Shown here: piece after piece, positions 12,704-21,289 of the stretch
How positions within the stretch are numbered: position 1 is the first letter of the stretch
Layout of the letters: each line of letters starts with the position of its first letter
Source: Selaginella tamariscina
Taxonomy: Eukaryota > Streptophyta > Lycopodiopsida > Selaginellales > Selaginellaceae
Reading direction: 5' to 3'
DNA: 64,000 bases
Assembly: GCA_003024785.1 (NCBI GenBank)
Contig: PUQB01000326.1
Coordinates: 124,001 to 188,000 of the forward strand
Notes under the pieces: model-generated
Databases searched by the model: none
Seen by the model: the letters and a program-made list of their open reading frames with translations, nothing else
Told to the model about the DNA's origin: nothing
Translations under genes and position numbers: made by a program

Positions 12704-13295
12704 CGAGTTATTTGGAAGTCCATGTTGTTCTTATGGTTATAACCATGACTTAGTATAGAAATTCTTTAAGAAATGCCTTCAATTTTCACAATAATAAAAA
12801 TTTCTTTATGATGTAATGTCATAAATCTTCAATACAAGGAGCTTGCAAGAGATGAATGACCAAGGGTGATGTTTGAGTTTTACCTGTATGGCTTGCCATT
12901 TGCCAACTCACTCTCGACTTCCAAAATTTCACACCTATAGTTGATTAAGTACATGGACAATGATTGCTTCTATTAGGGCTAAAGGAAAGTATTTATCAAA
13001 ATTATTTAATTTTTATAATTAAAGAGGAAAATAATCAAAAGAGGACTGATTAAACTAGAGAATGTCCCATAACTTATATTGAACTGGAATGTTGAAAAAT
13101 CCTCATATACCTTAGTATATATTCCTTACTTACTTGGCACTTGCTGGACATGTGGCTTATTGTACATGGAATGTTCCTTAGAATATTTCAAAGCGTATAT
13201 TAGCATCAACATTCAAGTGTCTCCATGAATTCCGGTCATTGCCTTCATCCTCGCCCTTGTGCCATACCCTAAAACCCTTAATGGAATTCCTTAAG
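12704..13295. other. Intergenic stretch, no gene recognised
   Basis: AT-rich at first, more balanced near 13,200. No open frame with a recognisable motif, no repeat unit and no RNA gene seen. Confidence 0.4.
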
Positions 13296-13304
13296 CTAAG
13301 ACAA

Positions 13305-14160
13305 TAAAAACCCTTGAGTGCGTGGATGAGGCATCCACTCTCTCAAAGGGGTGGTGAGTGGGAAGTAGTGGGCATGGGATCCAAAGGGTAAGGCATGTCT
13401 AAGTGACCAAAGGAGGGAGGTGATAGTAGCGCAACCCTTGAGTGCGTGGATGAGAAGGGGTGGTGAGTGAGAAGTAGTGGGCATGGGATCCAAAGGGTAA
13501 GGCATGTTTAAGTGACCAAAGAAGGGAGGTGATAGTAGCACAACCCTTGAGTGCGTGGATGGGCTCCACTCTCTCAAAGGTGGTGAGTGGGAAGTAGTGG
13601 GCATGGGATCCAAAGGGTAAGGCATGTCTAAGTGACCAAAGGAGGGAGGTGATAGTAGCGCAACCCTTGAGTGCGTGGATGAGAAGGGGTGTGAGTGAGA
13701 AGTAGTGGGCATGGGATCCAAAGGGTAAGGCATGTTTAAGTGACCAAAGAAGGGAGGTGATAGTAGCACAACCCTTGAGTGCGTGGATGAGGGCATCCAC
13801 TCTCTCAAAGGGGTGGTGAGTGGGAAGTAGTGGCATGGGATCCAAAGGGTAAGGCATGTCTAAGTGACCAAAGGAGGGAGGTGATAGTAGCGCAACCCTT
13901 GAGTGCGTGGATGAGAAGGGGTGGTGAGTGAGAAGTAGTGGGCATGGGATCCAAAGGGTAAGGCATGTTTAAGTGACCAAAGAAGGGAGGTGATAGTAGC
14001 ACAACCCTTGAGTGCGTGGATGAGGGCATCCACTCTCTCAAAGGGTGGTGAATGGGAAATAGTGGGCCTAGGATCTAAAGGGGATTGCCATTGAGGCCTG
14101 TTTAAGGTGATAGTAGCAACTCTTGAGTACGTGGATGAGGACATCCACTCTCTCAAAGGG
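13305..14160. repeat. Higher-order minisatellite, ~108/124-bp units
   Basis: About seven to eight tandem units, each opening with CCTTGAGTGCGTGGATGAG and each containing a TGGGATCCAAAGGG block. Two types alternate. Type A has a CATCCACTCTCTCAAAGG insert, GTCTAAGTGACC and AGCGCAACC. Type B lacks the insert and has GTTTAAGTGACC and AGCACAACC. The A-B pair is repeated about three times and the last unit (after ~14,040) is diverged. Overlapping minus-strand open frames of 110-170 codons here are repeat artefacts (HALPFGSHAHYF repeated), not genes. An LTR end follows directly. Confidence 0.85.
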
Positions 14161-14184
14161 GTGGTGGTGTGGGATATAGGAAAA

Positions 14185-14274
14185 GACCCAAGCATTTGAG
14201 TCTAGGGGCCCTCTCATAAACACCAATTGGCCTTTTACCTAATTGGCTTAATGAGAGACGGAAAGGTTGTGACA
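14185..14274 (+). repeat. 3' end of an X-type LTR
   Basis: The block GGGCCCTCTCATAAACACC through GAAAGGTTGTGACA matches the 3' end of the X1 5' LTR in reverse complement. No primer site follows (ATGTGTTTGTACAC), so this is a fragment or solo LTR. The minisatellite to its left may lie inside the same LTR. Confidence 0.55.
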
Positions 14275-14999
14275 ATGTGTTTGTACACATTAAAAAATTA
14301 TGAAAAAGTTGAAGCCATATTTCATTAATTTAAGACTTCTTTTCAATTTTTTTAGACTTTTTTAGTAGAATATTCGTTTCTTACAACATAAAATTATTTA
14401 AAATATTCTTTCTTGAGCAAATATTGTAGAATATATATCAAATCTTTTTCAAGAAAGTGAATTTTTTTCTTATTTATTCATTATGTATGTCAATATTCCC
14501 CCCCCCCCCCAATCTTTGGCTGGATTTTGTTCCCCATTTTTCTTGTGGGAATTGCATCTATTGTAAGTGTACATAAACAAATGCATAGATTATTGAGTCC
14601 CCATGTATACGTGTCTCCCGCGTGTGTGTGTAGGTGGGTGGGTGGATGTGTTCTATTCATATACAAGTGTTAGTTTATGATAATAATATAGTTAAATTTC
14701 AGTTATTGTTGTCTTGTATTGCTTTTATAATCCCCCCATGTTGCATAATAATGATGTTTATACGTGTGTACTTTTTAACACACATAGTGCCAACATACAC
14801 AGACGATAAGTTTATGTATTGGTTACTATTTGCAAAGTTACATATGGATCTCTCTCTCTCTCTCTCAAAGGTATTATACTCGTACACAGGAGATAAGCAG
14901 TACATAATCCAGCAGTACATAGCTGCGGTCGGTGGTTCAAACCTCTTGAGCTCACTTTATGCAACTAAAAGAATAAAGATAGTCCTCACATATTTCAGA
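14275..14999. other. Intergenic, simple repeats only
   Basis: Contains a 10-base C run near 14,501-14,510 and a CT run near 14,853-14,866. A plus-strand frame is open from about 14,634 but has no recognisable product before about 15,000. Confidence 0.4.
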
Positions 15000-15543
15000 A
15001 TTGGGGTGTTTCATACTGTGGCAGATGTCCCTGGACAAATGGTATGTGGAGCTTGTGTTAGGCTGTACAATCCGTGCACGTGCCAGTTGCGACTAGAAGC
15101 AGGGTGCCTACACCGGCTCCCAGGCCTTCCACAGCCATTGACGTGCTCTGTACGGACTAGACCCCAGACATTGGCTTCTATGTTCTCAACTGCACAAAGA
15201 GCCGGAGAGAATCGTGTGGCTGGTGAGGATTGCTTCCTGCTCAAGCTCTCTGCAGATCCGTACACACTGAGCGCATCAGTGTACCACATGGTACAGAACC
15301 TCGGATAGTACAGAGTGGATCCAGGCAAGGCAAGGATACACACGGATACTTCGGTTTGCTCGTACGGATGGACGACTCGCAGTTGACACATGTAACTGCT
15401 TCCTGTGGAGAGGTTTCGTACTGGGAGATCACTGTTGAGACTACGCTAGGAGATTACCATGCGGTGGACGATGGTGCACCCTTGGTTGCCCATGCAGGGA
15501 CTACCATGGCAAGCATATTCCGGTTTGGGAAGGAACAGATGTA
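15000..15543 (+). pseudogene. GC-rich coding relic of unknown family
   Basis: This ~540-bp island is clearly richer in GC than the DNA on both sides, as expected for former coding sequence. One frame gives VADVPGQMVCGACVRLYNPC. A second frame, from about 15,318, gives GYFGLLVRMDDSQLTHVTAS and ends at a TAG near 15,541. A third holds DIGFYVLNCTKSRRESCG near 15,160. Switching between frames implies frameshifts. The CGACV segment followed by a beta-rich second half is loosely like a secreted double-psi-barrel protein (expansin or barwin type), but the match is weak and I do not assign a function. No intact signal peptide is visible. Confidence 0.3.
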
Positions 15544-16499
15544 GAAGAGTGGTGTATTGAGGATGTTGCTTACAATGTTGCTGTTTATCTTCTTGCCACC
15601 GTCCGATGTTCAAGTTGATCCAAAGGCTGTGGATGGGTAAAGACTTGGGATACATAACCAGAAAGTGCACATCATAAGCCATTTGAATGCATAATATACA
15701 AATTTACATCTCTTTATCTAGTACTTGCTTCTATAATGTGGTACGTGCATCTGTATTAATTTATATTATATATAATATATATATATATATATCTTAATTA
15801 ATTATTAAAGTTTCTGTTAATTGCAAACTGGGGTGATCTTTGTTAGGAAATTTATTACATGAGCTTTTAAGGCTTATATATATAATAATTTGTTTTAAAG
15901 CAATGTAGTTTTATTATTTTATTACAGGTTTTATTATTATATATAAACAAAATTACAACTTTTGTTATTATATGTAAATATGTAATGTAATTTGTTATAA
16001 ATTTGTAATTAATTATGTATAAATATGTAATTTGTTGATTGTTATTTATATACACAGATAAACTCAAGAATGTAATTGACATGTGCTAACGTGTGTAGGT
16101 GCTCGAACAAGCTAGAGATTATAACTAGTGAAAATTTCGATAAACATTTATACCCTCTTAAATTTTGCACATGAGCTTTTGTATACACCTATAAAACATA
16201 TATACATATTACATATAACATAAATATAGTCCTTTAATACATACATACCACAAATTGTTTTCAATTAGAGCGTGGTTTTTTAAAGCTTTCAAGATGAATT
16301 TAAGAGTCTGGATAAATGAGAGTAACTGTGTGTTCATGTTTTTAAATTTTATAAATTTTAATTAAATAACATCAATTTAATTGCAATTTTTAAATTATAT
16401 TTATAGTATAAACTTAGAATATACTAATAATATTTTATGTTAAATCGATGATGATCGTTTAAATTAATTTTTGTTTCAGCTTTAAATTTTATTTAGGAC
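15544..16499. other. AT-rich intergenic DNA
   Basis: Dominated by TA and ATT runs (e.g. near 15,770-15,795). Short open frames on the minus strand are low-complexity Tyr/Ile/Asn strings. No gene is supported. Confidence 0.45.
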
Positions 16500-16680
16500 A
16501 ACATAGTGTCACCATGCATAATCCCTTTTCTCATACATACACATCATGCATGATCATGATCCATAATATGTAACAAGTCTTTCTTCATACATACACACCA
16601 TGCATGATCCATAATATGTATTGTCACTCTTCTCTCATACATACACACCATACATGATCCTATACTCTGTCTCTCTAATA
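16500..16680 (+). repeat. Minisatellite in E leader
   Basis: Three to four imperfect copies of a unit containing CTCATACATACACACCATGC and ATGATCCATAATATGTA. The reverse complement of the same unit repeats at 49,340-49,640 beside E3, so it belongs to the E family leader. Confidence 0.65.
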
Positions 16681-16740
16681 TATATACTAATATGTATGTA
16701 TGTCTATGTGTATAATACTATATGTGTATATATGTATCGC

Positions 16741-17010
16741 TGCACGTGAAACTTTAACACTCTCATGGGCACACACGTGTTAAACCCTTGCATGATATTT
16801 ATTCTTGGGGTGTATGTGATATACCCACGCACACGCACATGCTGATAATATAATGAAAGAATATTCGTTTAGGGCGAATTTATAGTTTATTCTTTTTAGG
16901 GTTAAAGTATATTCTTAGAAGGAATATTCGATTAGAGTTAATATATATTCTATTTCTTTTAGGGTTTAAGTATATTCCTAGGTTTGTAAGGCGGCGGCAA
17001 AATCTCCTTC
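16741..17010 (+). other. Conserved leader of element E
   Basis: The block runs from CTTTAACACTCTCATGGGCA through several ATATTC...TTTTAGGGTTTAAG segments to GGCGGCGGCAAAATCTCC. It matches 48,940-49,200 in reverse complement. It has no open frame. It could be promoter or terminal sequence, but I see no clear TATA box tied to a start. Confidence 0.5.
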
Positions 17011-17019
17011 TCTCTCTCA

Positions 17020-17212
17020 CACAGGTGAGATCTCTCTCTCTCTCCACACGCACACTCCTCTGAGTTTATTTTTTTTTTTTATTCACATATATATTTATAT
17101 GCGTGTGTATCTTAATAATATAATTTAGATCTCTATCTCTCGCACACACACGCACAGTCGTATACATATACACACACAGATATATATATATATTATATAT
17201 ATATATTATATA

Positions 17213-17246
<34 letters not shown>

Positions 17247-17650
17247 ATATATATATATATATATATATTTCTATTTATTTTTATATATATGTGTGTGTGT
17301 ATTTGTATAATTTTATTGATTTGTTAATTGTATCTCTCGCACACACACGCACACTCCTGTATATATATATATGTGTGTGTGGTTGTTTATCTGTGTGATT
17401 TTATTTGTTTCACACACGATATACATATACACACACATATATATATATATACCTATGTATACATACATATATTATGTGTACCAGTATCTGTATAATTTTT
17501 TTATTTATCTATCTCTCGCACACACACGCACTCTCCTGTATACATATACATATACATTATATATGTGTGTGTGTGTGTATCTGTATAATTTTATCTAATT
17601 TGACTATCTCTGGCACACACACGCACTCTCCTACACACACATATACATAT
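17020..17650 (+). repeat. Microsatellite block with ~190-bp internal repeat
   Basis: CA/TG, TA and CT tracts are arranged in repeated blocks, each opening with ATCTCTCGCACACACACGCA (about 17,135, 17,331, 17,511; a variant at 17,604). Near-identical blocks in reverse orientation sit at 47,930-48,640 in E3, and simpler ones at 27,120-27,560 in E2. A long TA stretch at 17,180-17,275 is strongly self-complementary. Open frames here are simple-repeat artefacts. Confidence 0.8.
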
Positions 17651-17672
17651 TAAATCTGTGTGTTGTGTGGTA

Positions 17673-18370
17673 GCGGCGGATTAATCCCGCTGCTATATGG
17701 TGAGATGTGTGTAGCGGCGGGATTAATCCCGCCGCTATATAATTAGCCACTCGGCGGCGGGATTAATCCCGCCGCCATTTCAGGTAGGTTATTCGGTTAG
17801 CCAAATGAGCGGCGGGATTAATCCCTCCGCCTACGCATGCCCTGCGTAGAATCGGGCGGATTTATCCCGCCGCCATTGGCCCTAGGCGGCGGGATTAATC
17901 CCGCCGGATTCCGCACAGGGCATTGGCGTCCAGCGGGATTAATCCTGCCGCATAGGGACCGAGTGAAGGGCCTGGGCAGCGGATTAATCCGCCGAGCCTT
18001 CAATGCTTGTTGGAGGATGAATCCCGCCACCCTTCCTTTTTTACTCCTTTGGTGAGTCGGACCAATCCCAAACGTTTATGTCTGAAACATAGAAGGTTTA
18101 CAACATACCAATGGAGAGGACTGGGAAGGGTGGCGAGATTCATTTCACCATCCCTTACATGGTGGGCGAGATTAATCCCGCCGCCTTTCTGGAGTCACTG
18201 AAGGGGTGTGCTAAATAAATCCTGCCAAGTTCTCTCTGAGACCGAGAAGGGTGGCAGGGTTAATCCCGCACTCCCGTTCAGGGCCTCCAGAAAGGTGGCG
18301 AGATTAATCCCGCCCACTCTTTCAGGAGGCATTGAAGGGGTGGCGAGATTAATCCCGCCGCACCTTCCAT
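17673..18370 (+). repeat. Palindrome array 1, core GGCGGGATTAATCCCGCC
   Basis: About 15 copies of an inverted-repeat motif spaced roughly 30-60 bp apart. The most symmetric are 17,712-17,737 (a perfect 26-bp palindrome) and 17,753-17,776 (perfect 24 bp). Others lie at about 17,809, 17,853, 17,885, 17,931, 17,978, 18,010, 18,130, 18,157, 18,210, 18,250, 18,296 and 18,341. Copies grow more degenerate toward the gene, but ATTAATCC is mostly kept. The array ends about 330 bp before the ATG of the ParB-like gene. Possible roles are a protein-binding array, an origin- or promoter-like element, or simply a satellite. The sequence alone does not decide. It is not a CRISPR array. Confidence 0.85.
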
Positions 18371-18473
18371 ATGAATATATATGTGTATTAGTATATATAA
18401 GTTGCATATCTCATTTTATTTACTTTTATCATCTTATCATAATATTTCGAGTAAAAGCCAGTAAACTATGTAA

Positions 18474-18560
18474 AACTGTCCAAAGCTCACATTTGTGGTG
18501 GTTCTAAAACCAAATATTATCTTTCTTTTGCACTAGCACAAAGGTGAGCTTTGGACAGTT
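18474..18560 (+). other. 24-bp inverted repeat (hairpin) before the ParB-like gene
   Basis: Arms 18,474-18,497 and 18,537-18,560 pair over 24 bp with one mismatch. The inner 17 bases AACTGTCCAAAGCTCAC are perfectly complementary. The loop is 39 bases. The size fits a plant microRNA-like or siRNA precursor, or a cis regulatory hairpin. The right arm overlaps GTGAGC, a possible donor of a 5' untranslated intron that could end at TTTTGCAG (18,655-18,662). Confidence 0.6.
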
Positions 18561-18724
18561 AATTCGTCCACTTCTCTCTGTGTATTATTTTTGTATATTC
18601 GGGTTTATACAAGTGTGTGTGCGTTTTTATATGATTTGTATTCATAATGTATTATTTTGCAGAAGGACGATTTAATTAAACAAGGAGATTAAGTCATTAG
18701 TATGGAGTCGTCGTCAAATTCAGG

Positions 18725-18792
18725 GTAAGAATTAAAATAAAATCTGTTATACTCGGATATGTGCTTGAAGAATTAATCATTTTTGTATTCAG
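18725..18792 (+). other. Intron 1 of the ParB-like gene
   Basis: Donor GTAAGAATT and acceptor TTTTTGTATTCAG enclose 68 bp. Splicing joins the 23-nt first exon in frame to an open stretch (CGIEVALKTRAGEEMG). The short length and consensus sites fit a plant nuclear intron. Confidence 0.65.
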
Positions 18793-19289
18793 ATGTGGAA
18801 TTGAGGTGGCATTGAAGACGAGAGCAGGAGAAGAAATGGGCAGGGGGATTCTGGAATCAACTTGGCCATATTTCAAACTAAACGGGAAGCGCATTGGAAC
18901 AACCATGGTTGCTGTCAAACTAACCTCTATCACATCGCATGGACAAGCAAAACAATGGAAAGTGGGTGTGCTAGTCAAGCATCCGAAAGCATGCTGCAAC
19001 CCAGATTGAGCGATGCTCGAAACATATGCCTTGTTCCATCCAATGTCACGTTCTCGGATCCAGAGGTCACCAGTTACAACATTAATTTCGGGTGGTTTTG
19101 TCGACTTGTGGATAATGACGTTCACGTGTTCACTAATGATGTTGACCGTGGAGTTCTTCTTCAACTCAACGAAAGCCCATCTATGAAAGGGATCCAACTG
19201 GATGTTTATTTTGAAGATCTTCAGACTCATTGAGTAGGTGTATTCTCAGCAGAGATTGCTTCACAATACAAAAAATCCACAAGTGGAGC

Positions 19290-20251
19290 TGTTAAGTTTT
19301 TACCTGTGCCACAAAGCGGCTTGCCAGGTGCCAACCCTGGAATCCCCTCTCTTGGAAACCCACGAAACCTGGTAAAGTAACCCGTATTAGGAACCCAAGC
19401 CTTAGGAAGTCGAACCCCTAGCTGACTAAGTCCACAAACGAGACTCACCTTGTGAATCAGGATACACGGACTAGCCGAGCCTTAGGTGTCGTTCCTAGCT
19501 TGGTGTGGTTGAGGCGGCCGGAGCAAGGCCTCAACCACTAGTTTTGCGGAACGTGAACTCGAGCAATGTCTTTGAGCTTGCGGGTAGGTTTTCGGACCAA
19601 GGAATCTGACTAACTCCTTGGAAGTGACGTGCCCCTATCTCAAAGGCAAGATCCTGCCAACGATAAGGATAGTCTAACCCTGGGGTGGTTGTACCCCTGT
19701 CGTGTGGAAGTTTGGGCGGCACAACGGAGGGTTGCACCTTGACGACACAAGCTTAGCTTGCACCGGTAGGAGGTTAACGAGCTCTCTCTTGAACCCAGGA
19801 AACCTCACTACATATACTCTACCTTATTTATGTGACGAACCCCCCCCCCCCCCGTTTACCTAAGTGAGTAAGTGGGCTGGCACGGAAATGCCAGCCCTTA
19901 GAGAAAATGGTTGATCTAACCTAATCCTAAACCTAACCCCTAGGGAGGGGGTTTAGGACGTGGGGTTAGGGCAACCCTAGGGGTGTCCCTAACCCTTATT
20001 TTGACAAGCTATAATTTGCGAAGAACCCTAACATGGAACGTCAAAACGGGGGAGGGTTCTTTAAATGGAAGTGCTAGCTTCGCCTAGAGTTTCTTACAAA
20101 TACCTAACGACACCCGGCCGGACCATCACTAGATACCCAAGTGCACTATGTGGGCCTGTTTCTTCTACATCTAGGGTTCGTCACATAATCCAGTAGGTAA
20201 CAACAGTCAAACCCCAAAGTAAAGGGTCGAGTCATAGTAAAAACTATGACA
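19290..20251 (-). mobile_element. Solo X-type LTR inside the ParB-like gene
   Basis: 962 bp, bounded by TGTTAAGTTTTTACC on the left and AAAACTATGACA on the right (in LTR sense TGTCATAG...TTAACA). It is flanked by GAGC on both sides, a 4-bp target duplication. Removing the LTR and one GAGC leaves the coding frame continuous across the site, which proves insertion into an existing exon. There is no interior, primer site or polypurine tract, as expected after LTR-LTR recombination. A 14-base C run lies near 19,841-19,854. Confidence 0.85.
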
Positions 20252-20559
20252 GAGCAATCTTCCCTCTTCACATTGAAGAAGAACACAGCGACACCATTAA
20301 GGAGATTGAGAGGGTGGCTTGGTCTCAGGTTCTTTATAGATCACGTTCAATTTGCTTAGCAAATTTCGGGAGTGGAAGAGTGTGCCGAGAACATTAGAAC
20401 AGCATCAATCGGGGATCACACATGTTGATTTGGATCGTAGAAGAAAATCATTAGTCGTTTTGTCAGCTGCACCTGTGGCGTCCCATGCTGCAATAAGCCA
20501 CAAGGAAATGATGTTGGATGATAGGATTTACGAGTGTAGGGTTAAGTATTGCAGCGTCA

Positions 20560-21025
20560 ACCCAAACTTCAATTACAGGCCACTAATCAGGAACGTGTAG
20601 CTGAGCTCATGGAGAAGATGAAGGACGACAATTCTTACACCGTTCCACATAATGCTGTTTTGTGCGCATACTACGAGAGAAACAAAGGCGCTGACAAAGT
20701 GTGGATCACAACACCGGAACAAATGAGGAAGGTTCAGACGGAGAATAGAAAATCAGTTAAGTACTACATCATTAGTGGCCAGCACACAATAACGGCAGCC
20801 CAACGACTTCTCGACGAACACAACAAAGGAACGATGGCAACAAAACTTTCCGAGCATACCCGTGAGAAGCTGACGAAAAGATCGGCGTTTTTAGCGAAGC
20901 CGAATCTCACAATCGAGCAGTACCATAAGTTATCGACGGAATGGGACGCTGCAGACACTAACTACTACAACAGCAAAATATGGGAGAAGTTCAAACACAC
21001 GCGAGCCGTGTGGGAATCTCTTCAG
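20560..21025 (+). pseudogene. ParB/sulfiredoxin-like domain segment
   Basis: An open stretch of about 155 codons begins NQERVAELMEKMKDD, contains VKYYIISGQHTITAAQRLLD (about 20,755-20,815), and ends KHTRAVWESLQ at a TGA. The I-S-G-Q-H-T-x-x-A-A block is the box typical of ParB N-terminal domains (ISGQHRVxAA). Many such proteins bind CTP or palindromic DNA sites. No classical helix-turn-helix DNA-binding domain is evident after it. The final TGA is probably a mutated CGA, since the frame continues PQRATAGNTQSADYR to the next intron. Confidence 0.6.
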
Positions 21026-21073
21026 TGACCACAAAGAGCTACTGCAGGGAATACACAATCTGCGGACTACCGG

Positions 21074-21134
21074 GTAAGCAAATTGTTTGGGCGGGATTTA
21101 TCTTGCCGGTATATTAATCTGTCTTTTTTCTCAG
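21074..21134 (+). other. Intron carrying one palindrome copy
   Basis: Donor GTAAGC and acceptor TTTTTTCTCAG, 61 bp. Splicing joins two open stretches (ending SADYR and starting RVEEIVAVDFAQVGG). The intron contains a GGGCGGGATTTATCTTGCC copy at about 21,088-21,107, a variant of the palindrome found in the array upstream. Confidence 0.55.
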
Positions 21135-21289
21135 AGAGTTGAAGAAATTGTAGCAGTTGATTTTGCCCAGGTGGGCGGGAAGGAAACATCCTTTTTGATG
21201 ATGTTGATTTCTTGTCCCGAGGATAGGATCTTTGCAAATGGTTGGGGATTATGGAATCCTTTGCAAAAGGAACACTGAAGAAGAAGTAG

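Noticed and set aside
13296-14195. Minus-strand protein genes of 78-170 codons
   Set aside because: All are translations of the tandem repeat in different frames (repeated HALPFGSHAHYF), with no start context or independent support.
14880-14970. tRNA-like gene (a B-box-like GGTTCAAAC near 14,935)
   Set aside because: No acceptor stem, anticodon arm or matching A box at the right distance could be drawn.
17371-17653. Membrane-protein-like open frames rich in Tyr, Ile, Cys and His
   Set aside because: They are translations of CA/TG and TA microsatellites. The same holds for 27,263-27,484 and 47,934-48,613.
17673-18370. CRISPR array
   Set aside because: The repeated part is a short, variable palindrome with irregular spacing and related spacers, in intron-bearing eukaryotic DNA without cas genes.
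19841-19854. Telomere- or origin-like C-rich tract
   Set aside because: It is a simple 14-base C run inside the solo LTR, and no telomere-type hexamer or heptamer array is present.
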